A DNA stretch of 21,888 bases from CAZFGK01 sp964518635 (GTDB taxonomy: Bacteria > Zixibacteria > MSB-5A5 > GN15 > FEB-12), in assembly GCA_964518635.1 (NCBI GenBank), contig CAZFGK010000033.1, forward strand, positions 1 to 21,888. The letters run 5' to 3'. Shown here one piece after another: positions 1 to 7,336 of the stretch. The notes under the pieces are model-generated. The model was not told where the DNA came from. It worked only from the letters and a program-made list of their open reading frames with translations, and did not search any database. Position 1 is the first letter of the stretch; every line of letters starts with the position of its first letter. Both the position numbers and the translations under genes were made by a program.

Positions 1-377
1 CCCTTGCCTGTGGTCTGCTCGAGCTTCTTGATGTAGGTCTCAAGCTGCTGATCGATACTCTTCGGCACATGCATGCCGACGTCATAGAAAAGTCGGCAGA
101 CATCTGTGGTGATGGTGAATCCGGGCGGAACAGGAAGTCCGGCGTTGGTCATCTCAGCAAGGTTCGCACCTTTTCCGCCGAGAAGATCACGCATGGATGC
201 TTCTCCATCCGCTTTTCCGTTCCCAAAGAAGTAATAGTACTTCTTGTTCGGATCGAACTTCGGTCCGGAATCACTCTTCGATCCCGCTTTCTTGGCGGAA
301 TCTTTGACAGCTTCTTTTGTTTTTGATGATTTCATGGGTTTTGTCTTTGCAGCACTCGTGCTGGTTTTGGCAGTCAC
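1..377 (-). CDS. ppdK: Pyruvate, phosphate dikinase, N-terminal part (runs off the left edge)
   Basis: This enzyme interconverts pyruvate, ATP and phosphate with phosphoenolpyruvate, AMP and pyrophosphate in the cytoplasm. Only 125 codons are in the window; the rest lies beyond base 1. The family's N-terminal signature is clear: YYYFFGNGKADGEASMRDLL from about residue 47, then GGKGANLAEM and LPVPPGFTITT, the start of the ATP-grasp nucleotide-binding region. I chose the GTG at 377-375 because AAGGAG lies six bases upstream. An in-frame ATG at 335 is the alternative and has no comparable ribosome site. With the GTG start the protein carries about 46 extra residues rich in Lys, Ser, Thr and Ala before the usual start of the family. 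Identification is firm; the exact start is likely. Confidence 0.93.
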   Translation of the reverse strand, partial: MTAKTSTSAAKTKPMKSSKTKEAVKDSAKKAGSKSDSGPKFDPNKKYYYFFGNGKADGEASMRDLLGGKGANLAEMTNAGLPVPPGFTITTDVCRLFYDVGMHVPKSIDQQLETYIKKLEQTTGK

Positions 378-429
378 GACTATCTCCTTGTCTATCAATA
401 ACTTAGAACTAGCTTAGCGTGGAGTACGG

Positions 430-458
430 AGAATACGGGAAAACTCTGTCGGCAGCAA
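430..458 (-). promoter_or_regulatory. Candidate promoter of ppdK
   Basis: On the minus strand TTGCTG (458-453) is followed after 17 bases by TATTCT (435-430), about 53 bases upstream of the GTG start. The boxes match the sigma-70 consensus at 3 of 6 and 4 of 6 positions, so this is only a candidate. Confidence 0.28.
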
Positions 459-499
459 CTGTTTTTGGAATGAAATGATGCTCATTTGCGTGATTCAAT

Positions 500-543
500 T
501 GAGAAAAAAAGAAACGGCACCTGTGTGAACCACAGGCACCGTT
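500..543 (-). terminator. Intrinsic terminator of the small basic protein gene
   Basis: Read on the minus strand, an interrupted stem (AACGG, a 2x2 CA/CA internal loop, then CCTGTG) closes on a TGAAC-region loop and is followed by a T-rich run (complement of 501-512, GAGAAAAAAAGA). It lies about 43 bases after the stop codon of the gene at 586-930 and separates it from ppdK. Confidence 0.7.
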
Positions 544-585
544 CAAATTTTCCCTGCCGATCAAGAAGCTCGTTCGCGAATGAAA

Positions 586-930
586 CTACATCGTAAAGAG
601 ACGCTCACCTTTGATGATCTGCTCAAGAATCTTGAGTGTTTTCTCTACTGGTGAGTGCATGATATCCGTGGTGTTAAAGGTCGACCGCACCGCTTCACGA
701 TGCATATCAAGACCGGACTTTCCACGTCCACCGCGCGCTTTCTTCTTATGCGTCAGGTTGTACTGGCGTTGGTATTCCTTCGCCTTCTCTTTGTGCATTT
801 GGTAGTATCTGCGCTGATACTCCCGCCGCCGCTCCGCGGCCGACATCTCCCCAACCGGCTTTCCAGTGGCTTCAGAAAGATCTTCCGCCTTGGTGGTTGC
901 AATTGCCTGTTCTGTCTTGGAACGGGCCAT
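586..930 (-). CDS. Small basic protein with a tandem 15-residue repeat, function unknown
   Basis: I do not recognise a named family. The 114-residue product is rich in Lys, Arg, Gln and Tyr. Residues 36-50 (REYQRRYYQMHKEKA) and 51-65 (KEYQRQYNLTHKKKA) form an obvious tandem repeat, followed by a Gly/Arg/Lys stretch (ARGGRGKSG). There is no signal peptide or membrane segment, so it should be cytoplasmic. The charge pattern suggests nucleic-acid binding, but that is inference. The ATG at 930 has a weak GAGG about seven bases upstream. The gene has its own terminator and a candidate promoter. The repeat, codon usage and flanking signals make it a credible gene even though the function is open. 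Confidence 0.72.
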   Translation of the reverse strand: MARSKTEQAIATTKAEDLSEATGKPVGEMSAAERRREYQRRYYQMHKEKAKEYQRQYNLTHKKKARGGRGKSGLDMHREAVRSTFNTTDIMHSPVEKTLKILEQIIKGERLFTM

Positions 931-1010
931 TCACCGCCTCACTTTCCCTGTGTCTTACGTTGCTACCCTTTAGCATTCAACGACTTCTGTCTGGTTCCTA
1001 CACCAAGCAA

Positions 1011-1039
1011 AACAAAGGAAAAGGTTTCCCCGCTGTCAA
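1011..1039 (-). promoter_or_regulatory. Candidate promoter of the small basic protein gene
   Basis: On the minus strand a perfect -35 box TTGACA (1039-1034) is followed after 17 bases by a weak -10 box TTTGTT (1016-1011). This would give a 5' untranslated leader of roughly 70-75 bases before the ATG at 930. Confidence 0.35.
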
Positions 1040-1221
1040 GCATTTTTTGTCCTTGATTCCCGCAAATATCCTTTCTGTCGTGACTTACGACATTCTCATT
1101 TTCAACAGGCCATCTATTCTATTGTGCTCCAATGCGTTACGGCTAATCGCTTCGTCGCCTCTCGTTTCGCCTGTTCATTGAAATCAAACATTCTATATTC
1201 AGGGCACTCGCTGATTGTACC

Positions 1222-1245
1222 TGCGTCAACTAAAAAGATGACGCA
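1222..1245. repeat. Inverted repeat TGCGTCA / TGACGCA downstream of the membrane operon
   Basis: A perfect 7-bp inverted repeat with a 10-base A-rich spacer lies about 120 bases after the last cassette gene. There is no good T-run beyond the stem on the minus strand, so it could be a weak terminator, an mRNA 3'-end hairpin or a protein-binding dyad. Confidence 0.4.
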
Positions 1246-1364
1246 TTTAACATGCGATGCGAGAAGTTTTCGCGTGAAGTTTATGAAATGAGTCTCGGAA
1301 TTGCTGGTAATTTGAGATCAGACTTGAGACAAGATCGAACTATCAAGTGAGTTGAAATCGACGC

Positions 1365-2135
1365 TTACGCTTCGGATGAGACTCTGCGGCGTGAGGCAAT
1401 GATCTCATAGATTACATAGCCAACCACCATCGCAATCACAACCCATACAATCGCTATGTACGTACTGTTCCCGTCCTGTGTGGGAGTGCCATAGGCATTT
1501 TGAATCCACGTCAGATGAACATATTGCATGCGATTGATCAGGAGTGAAATTCGTGCCATGACCGTAAAGCCAAAAGATGCACCAAAACCGAGCATCAGCA
1601 CCCAGATGCCAAACTTTGCAACCCCTCCGAAAAATCCTTTGTGTGGGAGCGAGAAGAAGAAATAGACAAGCCCGGCAATCGTTCCAAGAAAGACGGCGAT
1701 ATCCCAAATCCCAGCTCCGGGATCAAGGAAACGAGTCCCCCAGAAGTTTGTCCAGGAAACGGGGTCGGTGACCGCAAAAAGCTGACGCATGACGCGGGTG
1801 GTTAGTTCAAGCGGTATCGCGATTCCTGCTCCAATGCCTACCGTTATTGCTAAGGGTAGTCGCGAGAGATACGCGTACTTCGGAAGGAAGCGGCTCCACA
1901 TCAGAATTCCCAGCGCACCGGGAATCAGATACCAATAGTTTCCATCTATCAGCTTCTGGAAAAGATTCGGAAACAGACTCGTGTGAAAAAGCAAAATGGC
2001 GAAATAACCGGCTGAAACGCCGACCACCAGATGCTCGGCAAATCGATACAGTGGATTTTCTTTGTAGAGAAACGAAAAGACCGCGATGGTGAGAATCACT
2101 GCCAGAGTCGTCCAGAGGAATGTTGCGAGATCCAT
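1365..2135 (-). CDS. Cassette 3, family D: multi-pass membrane protein of unknown function
   Basis: A 256-residue polytopic inner-membrane protein, last gene of the twelve-gene operon. It shares family signatures with the D proteins of cassettes 1 and 2: FSFLYKENPLYRFAEHL near residues 21-37, GVSAGYFA just after it, and the segment KGFFGGVAKFGIWVLMLGFG leading into SFGFTVMARISLLINRM. I estimate six or seven membrane helices. Unlike the other two copies it continues past the last shared motif with an extra helix (about residues 226-246) and a basic tail SRRRVSSEA. The ATG at 2135 overlaps the preceding stop as TGATG, and GAGGGG sits upstream, so translation is probably coupled to the C gene. 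No named function can be assigned. Confidence 0.85.
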   Translation of the reverse strand: MDLATFLWTTLAVILTIAVFSFLYKENPLYRFAEHLVVGVSAGYFAILLFHTSLFPNLFQKLIDGNYWYLIPGALGILMWSRFLPKYAYLSRLPLAITVGIGAGIAIPLELTTRVMRQLFAVTDPVSWTNFWGTRFLDPGAGIWDIAVFLGTIAGLVYFFFSLPHKGFFGGVAKFGIWVLMLGFGASFGFTVMARISLLINRMQYVHLTWIQNAYGTPTQDGNSTYIAIVWVVIAMVVGYVIYEIIASRRRVSSEA

Positions 2136-3013
2136 CAGAGCACCCCTCGACGAGTCAGGAAGTAGCCGATATTACCGGCAGCAATAAAAAAGATGATTAC
2201 CAGATGGCCAAACAACTGGGTTCGCATCCCGTCACTGGCAAGGCCGAGATTATCAGTCTTCGTTTCGTATTGAGCTGCGCCAAGCAATCCACCCATCATG
2301 CCGAAGAGCTGGCCGGAGTTTAAATATGGATAATACTGAGGCGAACTCACGCCGGTGAGGCCAAGTGCCAGAGGGATATTGTATTTCCCGTTCCCGTAAC
2401 TCAACCAACCGTCGGCGACATTACTTCCGGTAATACAAATCACTGCTTTGGCGGTTCGGTAGTTCTTAAGCCCGCGCATCATTGGCAAACTGTCGATGGC
2501 AGTGCCGTAGTAATCACTCGGGAACGGAATCCGATAATCCTGCCCCATATTAAGAATCACGATATTGAAAAACGGTTTGTAGCCGAGGTAGACATAATCG
2601 ACCCCGTAGACCACTTCCCTGCCCGGATAGCTCACGCCATTGTAGGTCCGGTCCAGCTTCATGGAGTCGACAACTTTCTTTGAGATATCGTCGACCATTG
2701 CTGCTCCGAACTGCGCGAGAGTGGTAACCACCACCTTCACCTTCTTGCGCAGGCACTGCTCAAGGAGCGCATAGGTCATCGGATGCAACTCGGCAAGTGC
2801 GTTGGGATCATAGTCAAGGGAGAGGTGGACAATGTCCCCTTCCTGAAGAGTTTCGATCCGATCGTAGATTTTGTTTACTTCGAACGAGGCCTCGATCGGA
2901 ATTATCAGACTCTTCAACGAATAGCCGAGAATGCAGACAAGCAGAAAGGCCAGGAAAATCCAGCGACGATCGACAGACATCATTTTCTGAGCGAAAGAGG
3001 TCTTCACAATCAC
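2135..3013 (-). CDS. Cassette 3, family C: membrane-anchored extracytoplasmic alpha/beta protein
   Basis: A 292-residue protein with a basic N-terminus, one membrane segment (about 17-33), a soluble domain (about 45-265) and a C-terminal membrane segment (about 268-285) ending in TRRGVL. The charge pattern puts the soluble domain outside the cytoplasm. Motifs shared with the other C proteins are LSLDYDP (64-70), ELHPM (75-79), YGVDYVYLGY, FPSDYYGTAIDSLP, and the late YPYLNSGQLFGMMGGLLGAA. The alternation of strands and helices resembles a Rossmann-like fold. This copy has one N-terminal helix where C1 and C2 have two, and lacks their GNE triplet. The GTG start at 3013 overlaps the upstream TGA; a GTG at 3007 is an alternative. 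Function unknown. Confidence 0.85.
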   Translation of the reverse strand: MIVKTSFAQKMMSVDRRWIFLAFLLVCILGYSLKSLIIPIEASFEVNKIYDRIETLQEGDIVHLSLDYDPNALAELHPMTYALLEQCLRKKVKVVVTTLAQFGAAMVDDISKKVVDSMKLDRTYNGVSYPGREVVYGVDYVYLGYKPFFNIVILNMGQDYRIPFPSDYYGTAIDSLPMMRGLKNYRTAKAVICITGSNVADGWLSYGNGKYNIPLALGLTGVSSPQYYPYLNSGQLFGMMGGLLGAAQYETKTDNLGLASDGMRTQLFGHLVIIFFIAAGNIGYFLTRRGVL

Positions 3014-3651
3014 CCTCTCCCTAGATAGCCGCGCTCAATGCCAAGTACGACCTTGAGTGCCGTTGCTACTATCCCGATGCCAACACCGATTACGATTGCC
3101 CGCTGGGCTGCAAGATTCGGAACATTCATCATCCAGGTTGCCGCGTCATAGACATAACTACCCAGACCCAACGGCGTAAAGCGAAGCATGACCAGGAGAG
3201 CAGCAACCAGGAGAAGACTGGCCAAAACACTTCGAGCACGAAATGCACGGTAGGAGGCAGATCCAATGTAAAAGGCGAGCGTCGCAAACATGCTCGCTTG
3301 AATTGGTGTCACAACATAGTCAAACATCTTCTTGAAGATCGGGTTTTGCAGTCCGGCAGGAGTATTTGCGCTGAATGCCCAGTCTTTCGAGAAGAAACCA
3401 AGGACGAGCATCATGAAAAGCCCTACGAGCGTGACGATTGAATATTGCCAGTTAATCGTTCGACGCTCGACTCTGGCAAAATTGACTCGAACCAGTGATG
3501 CGATACCAACTGCGAGGGTGAAGATACTGATCACTTGCAGTGTATCGAGCAGAAAAGTGTAGGCGTCTAGAGAGCTCTGGTGCGGTATGAAGAACTGCAC
3601 CGCCATGAAGATTCCAAGAATACTGACGAGCATGAATGGAAGCTGTCTCAT
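3010..3651 (-). CDS. Cassette 3, family B: six-helix membrane protein of unknown function
   Basis: A 213-residue hydrophobic protein with about six membrane helices (roughly 5-22, 40-55, 70-86, 117-133, 142-157 and 185-203). The strongest shared features of the B family are visible: ASMFATLAFYIGSASYRAFR in the middle, and near the C-terminus NLAAQRAIVIGVGIGI and VVLGIERGYLG. In B1 and B2 the corresponding residues are AGQRAI and GIERSHIG or GVERSHLG, so this copy differs at AAQRAI and ERGYLG. The ATG at 3651 lies three bases after the stop of the A gene. The short charged ends and absence of long loops suggest a structural or channel-like membrane subunit, but this is inference. Confidence 0.85.
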   Translation of the reverse strand: MRQLPFMLVSILGIFMAVQFFIPHQSSLDAYTFLLDTLQVISIFTLAVGIASLVRVNFARVERRTINWQYSIVTLVGLFMMLVLGFFSKDWAFSANTPAGLQNPIFKKMFDYVVTPIQASMFATLAFYIGSASYRAFRARSVLASLLLVAALLVMLRFTPLGLGSYVYDAATWMMNVPNLAAQRAIVIGVGIGIVATALKVVLGIERGYLGRG

Positions 3652-3654
3652 TGC

Positions 3655-4956
3655 TTACTCTGCCACCTTCAATATATCTCGAAGTTCGACCCATGCGGAT
3701 CCAGTTGTTGCGTAGGTAACTACCATGGCCAGCATCAGGAGAATCGCCAGAATCATTAAAGCACCCTTGGCATAGTCCTGTGCCTTGAGAGAACCTAACA
3801 AGACAGGTTCACGTCCCAGATAGGCAGATGCTGCGTAGAGTTCTTCACCAATCAGGGTATAGTCGCAAGCGACGATGAAAAATGGAATCTGGGGTAACTC
3901 ATCAGTACCGGCAATCTGCACGGCTCCGATGGTCGTTCCGGTTTCGGCAAAGATCAGAGACTCAGCGAAGAATTTTCCCATCATCAGATTGGTTGCAGGT
4001 TTTTCACGAACCATGATCCCGTTCACCGCAGCTACATAGGCAAATTGGGAATTTGTCAGGAAGTGCACCATGTCCGGATTGTAGGAATCTCCTCGACCTG
4101 CGTCCAGGTAGGAAGTCTTCACCACCTCCTGCGCAACAGACATCACCACCTGATCATAGCACGGGACATTCATCCCTGACTGAAATTCTGCAACTCGTTT
4201 GGCTACACGTGACAGAATCGTAAATGACGCAATTGTCGCAATCTCGGTCGCATCCCCGGCACCAATCAGGTACATCACAGGCCTGCCCATTTCGGTCGCT
4301 CGTCCGATGGCATCATCAACCGCTTCGATACCAGCAATCGGTCGGATATACAGCTCTTTCCCGCTTCGAGCATGACGAATCATATAGACCAGACATGCCA
4401 CAAATGCGAGAAGTGCGACAAAGACATTCAACTTGCCCGTGTGAAACCATTGCCCTGATGACTGACCGGGGGTGGCGGATAGTGCTGAGGAATAGACTGC
4501 TGTATCTGAAGTCACTGCATTAATGCGATAGAAAATATCCTGTCCATTCGGGATATAGCTGATCGTATCACCCGGGTTGTTGCTGCCGGTGTGATTGTAG
4601 TCGGTGATCCCCATCGCCACCGTTGAGACGGGAAAGAACGGTCCATCCGCCGAAAGCCCCTTGAGGATTCGATACATACGAACCGAGCCGCCGAGTGTCT
4701 CATCATCAGGTGAAAGTTCCCATGCAACACTCAGTGCGTGACCAGCATCATTCGGGAGATCGGTGATGGTAATCGTACCAACAGGGCGCGGCGTCGGGAT
4801 TGACGGGGCAAGCTGACTCAATGAGTCAGCAATAATCTGGCTACTATCAGGAACTTGCTGTGCTGATGATTGAGAAAAACAGATAAAGAGCATTGCGAAA
4901 AAGATGCTGCTGATTCGAAGGAGCGGATTCATGAAGTATGGTCGCATCGGCATCAT
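3655..4956 (-). CDS. Cassette 3, family A: Fn3-like exported domain plus conserved cytoplasmic domain
   Basis: A 433-residue protein. A signal peptide is best read from Met9 and would be cleaved near SSA-QQ (residue 33). An Fn3-like beta domain follows (about 60-165), then a membrane helix (176-194), a conserved soluble domain (200-395) and a second helix (398-414). The soluble domain, cytoplasmic by the positive-inside rule, has VDDAIGRATEMGRPV (213-227), NSQFAYVAAVNGIM and FFIVACDYTLIGEELYAASA. I recall the Pfam unknown-function family DUF6754 for such proteins but cannot verify it. This copy is the most divergent: LIGAGDATEI replaces the IPGIQDM region of A1 and A2. The start codon touches the previous gene's stop and has no clear Shine-Dalgarno, so the exact N-terminus is uncertain (Met1, Met2, Met4 or Met9). 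Confidence 0.87.
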   Translation of the reverse strand: MMPMRPYFMNPLLRISSIFFAMLFICFSQSSAQQVPDSSQIIADSLSQLAPSIPTPRPVGTITITDLPNDAGHALSVAWELSPDDETLGGSVRMYRILKGLSADGPFFPVSTVAMGITDYNHTGSNNPGDTISYIPNGQDIFYRINAVTSDTAVYSSALSATPGQSSGQWFHTGKLNVFVALLAFVACLVYMIRHARSGKELYIRPIAGIEAVDDAIGRATEMGRPVMYLIGAGDATEIATIASFTILSRVAKRVAEFQSGMNVPCYDQVVMSVAQEVVKTSYLDAGRGDSYNPDMVHFLTNSQFAYVAAVNGIMVREKPATNLMMGKFFAESLIFAETGTTIGAVQIAGTDELPQIPFFIVACDYTLIGEELYAASAYLGREPVLLGSLKAQDYAKGALMILAILLMLAMVVTYATTGSAWVELRDILKVAE

Positions 4957-5748
4957 CTAAGAAATAACACCCAGGAAGTCCCGAAACAAGAATGAAATTC
5001 GGCCGATGAGCAGCGAGATACGACCCATGACGGTATATCCAAAGCTCGCTCCGAAAGTAAGCATGAGAACCCAGGTCCCGATTCGGGCGGCACTTCCGAA
5101 CCATCCTTTGTGCTCTTTCGAGAAATAGAAGAAAATCAGCGCGGTAATAACGCCAACCACGATCAGCCAGTTGGTGAGCATGATCACGAGGGGGCTTCCG
5201 ACCGAGAGGGAAAATCCACCCGCTCCGTTTGCATCGTATCCGAGCGGCAGGAATGATGCCAGAATCTGCTCCATGACATTGGAGCGAAGGGCACTGGTAA
5301 AATAAAGCCCTGAGGTGATGCCGACGGTGAATCCGACAGTCCAGCGGGAGAGCCAGCTTAGCCCCTCTGACAGTCGCAGAAGAAGCATGACACCGAGAGC
5401 AACCGGCACCCAGTAGAGCATATTGAGCGGGTCATCGATCGTCGGGACCTTGAAATATCCTGAGAGACCCGCTGAGAGTCGCGGGACCAGACTCCCCACA
5501 ATGGTGTTCCAGAATGCCAACACCATCCAGTAGGCGGCAGAGACACCGACAAAAAGATGCTCAGCTAATTTGTAGAATGGATTGTCTTTATACAGGAATG
5601 AGAAAACACAAAGAGTCAGAAAGGCGGCAATGGTCAGCTGCAACGCCCCCATGACCGAGCCACCATCCGGTAAGTTCCAGCTTTTCAATGCCCATGCCGC
5701 AAGGAAACCAACGACGGCAACCAGTCCCCAGAGTAGTGATCGGTTCAT
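4957..5748 (-). CDS. Cassette 2, family D: multi-pass membrane protein of unknown function
   Basis: A 263-residue polytopic protein, longest of the three D copies. It has an extra N-terminal helix (about 5-22) ahead of the shared region, then VFSFLYKDNPFYKLAEHLFV, GVSAAYWMV, and near the C-terminus FSKEHKGWFGSAARIGTWVL, MLTFGASFGYTVMGRISLLI and a short tail. The SAEHKG/SKEHKG cytoplasmic-type loop is shared with D1. The ATG at 5748 overlaps the preceding stop as ATGA and is preceded by AAGGGAG. The gene ends directly against the start of the next cassette (TAG at 4959-4957, then ATG at 4956 on the minus strand overlapping order), so cassettes 2 and 3 are cotranscribed. Function unknown. Confidence 0.86.
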   Translation of the reverse strand: MNRSLLWGLVAVVGFLAAWALKSWNLPDGGSVMGALQLTIAAFLTLCVFSFLYKDNPFYKLAEHLFVGVSAAYWMVLAFWNTIVGSLVPRLSAGLSGYFKVPTIDDPLNMLYWVPVALGVMLLLRLSEGLSWLSRWTVGFTVGITSGLYFTSALRSNVMEQILASFLPLGYDANGAGGFSLSVGSPLVIMLTNWLIVVGVITALIFFYFSKEHKGWFGSAARIGTWVLMLTFGASFGYTVMGRISLLIGRISFLFRDFLGVIS

Positions 5749-6656
5749 TTCACTCCCTTCGCACGGTTGCGGAAATAGACGATATTTCCAAGAATGATCA
5801 GATAGATAATCACAACATGAATGAGTGTTTGCGGTCCCATCCGAAGAAGCCCACTCATACTCACGTCTGCATATTTCGGATACTGCGATTTGAGCGCCGC
5901 TTCATATTCGGCCGCCCCTTTCACTCCACCCAACAAGCCGACCATCTGCTTTGGATAGTAGGGATAGAGCTGCGGTGCGCTCACCGCGGCTACTCCGGCA
6001 CCGATTGGAACATTCGCAGGATCACCGACAAAAAGAACCCACTCTGCTGCGCCCGGTTTTCCACCGCCAAAGGAAATGATCAGATCGTAATCTCCGGCTG
6101 AAGTGATATCTTTGAGAATCGGAATTGAATCGAGTAAAGTCCCATTCAAGTCGGTCGGAAAACTCGAACGTAAATTCTTCGAAATAACTCGCAGCACCCC
6201 TTCGTTCCCTGTCTTGAATCCAATATTCGCCCAGGTCGTTCCGTACGGACGATCCGGGAATTCTGTCTTGATCACACGCTCGATGGTGCGATTAAGTTGC
6301 GACTGCCCCGTCGCCCAGAGTGTCATGAATGTCACTTTGTGCTCACGGCTGAAGCAGTGGCGCGTGAGAGCATCGGCCATCGGCTGCACCTCTGGCTCCA
6401 TCGCCGGATCGAAATCGTAGGATAGAAGAATATTGGAACCCGGGGGAAGGGTTTCAATACTATTGAACAGGGCCTGAGTGACCGATGACGGCGACTCCGG
6501 AAATGAAAAGGGAAAAAGAATCGGCGTAGCAACCGCGAGAACAACCAACCCGTAAATCATCTGGCGTTCGATAGTCTTCCCCTGAAAAACACGAATTGCA
6601 AACCAGACCATGACTCCGAGCACGACCGACATGAGGGCGAGAGAGCCGAATGACAT
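5745..6656 (-). CDS. Cassette 2, family C: membrane-anchored extracytoplasmic alpha/beta protein
   Basis: A 303-residue protein with two N-terminal helices (about 6-22 and 33-50) separated by a basic loop, an extracytoplasmic domain and a C-terminal helix followed by RNRAKGVK. Family motifs: LLSYDFDP (77-84), EVQPM (89-93), YGTTWANIGFKTGNE, SFPTDLNGTLLDSIP, and YPYYPKQMVGLLGGVKGAAE. The start was chosen at ATG 6656: it lies one base after the upstream TAA, has GGGGAG upstream, and aligns with C1. A longer in-frame reading to 6722 would run through the upstream gene and lacks family similarity. The fold looks Rossmann-like; no catalytic assignment is possible. Confidence 0.86.
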   Translation of the reverse strand: MSFGSLALMSVVLGVMVWFAIRVFQGKTIERQMIYGLVVLAVATPILFPFSFPESPSSVTQALFNSIETLPPGSNILLSYDFDPAMEPEVQPMADALTRHCFSREHKVTFMTLWATGQSQLNRTIERVIKTEFPDRPYGTTWANIGFKTGNEGVLRVISKNLRSSFPTDLNGTLLDSIPILKDITSAGDYDLIISFGGGKPGAAEWVLFVGDPANVPIGAGVAAVSAPQLYPYYPKQMVGLLGGVKGAAEYEAALKSQYPKYADVSMSGLLRMGPQTLIHVVIIYLIILGNIVYFRNRAKGVK

Positions 6657-6657
6657 C

Positions 6658-7329
6658 TTAGTCTCTCCCCAGATGTGATCGCTCGACACCAAGCAGGATG
6701 CGCAGCGAGATTGAGATAACACCGAGTCCGGTACCGATCAGAATCGCACGTTGCCCTGCAAGATTCGGCCCGGTCATGAGCCAGAGAGCAAGGTTTGGAA
6801 TTTCAAGTTGGGAGAGTGCCTCTGGGAACCAGTTGGTCAGAAGACCACCCAAAAATGTCCGTCCGAGCAAAATGACAATCGCAGCAAACAGGAGAATCGC
6901 CGCTTCACTGTTTTTCACCTGAAAGGCACGGAAACTGGCCGACGCGATAAAAAAGGCAAGCAGTGCGTAGATCGTTGAACTGATCGGCAGAAAGAGAGTC
7001 TCATACATCTGCTGGAAGAGCATGTTGGAGTCAGTGACAACAGAAGTGATATCTGCATTCGTGCCGATTTTGAAAAGCCCGGCGGAGAGCATGGTCAGAA
7101 ATGCAACAAGTGCGACAAGTGAGAACCATCGATCAGGATGACTCGAGAAAAAACGGGTGCCGTGCATACGCAACAGTGCCGCTCCACCGAGGATATAGGC
7201 AAAGGCCGCAACGATATTGAAAAAGTTGGTGGCAAGATCGCCGAGGTTCTGCAAGGGAGGCATGAAGATCGAAACAATCAGGAGCCAACCGGAGAATGCG
7301 GTGATAAGAAAGCCGACAGTTCGTTTCAT
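6658..7329 (-). CDS. Cassette 2, family B: six-helix membrane protein of unknown function
   Basis: A 223-residue hydrophobic protein with about six predicted helices. It shares the B-family core STIYALLAFFIASASFRAFQ and the C-terminal NLAGQRAILIGTGLGV and LLGVERSHLG signatures. The N-terminus MKRTVGFLITAFSGWLL matches the basic-then-hydrophobic start of B1, supporting the ATG at 7329. GGATGAG upstream is a modest ribosome site. It sits seven bases after the A2 stop and one base before the C2 start. Role unknown; the conserved QRAI and GVERSHLG residues near the last helix are probable contact sites with other cassette proteins (inference). Confidence 0.86.
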   Translation of the reverse strand: MKRTVGFLITAFSGWLLIVSIFMPPLQNLGDLATNFFNIVAAFAYILGGAALLRMHGTRFFSSHPDRWFSLVALVAFLTMLSAGLFKIGTNADITSVVTDSNMLFQQMYETLFLPISSTIYALLAFFIASASFRAFQVKNSEAAILLFAAIVILLGRTFLGGLLTNWFPEALSQLEIPNLALWLMTGPNLAGQRAILIGTGLGVISISLRILLGVERSHLGRD

Positions 7330-7336
7330 CGAGTTC

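Larger units (their letters stand above)
931..1364. other. 434-base gap with no convincing gene
   Basis: The stretch between the small basic protein gene and the end of the membrane operon is AT-richer than its surroundings. The plus-strand frames that enter it have low-complexity or non-protein-like translations. It contains one candidate minus-strand promoter (1011-1039) and one perfect 7-bp inverted repeat (1222-1245). I see no tRNA or recognisable small RNA. Confidence 0.6.

Noticed and set aside
655..1181. Plus-strand frames across the small basic protein gene and the 931-1364 gap
   Set aside because: They are antisense to a credible gene or have unstructured hydrophobic translations with no start signal.
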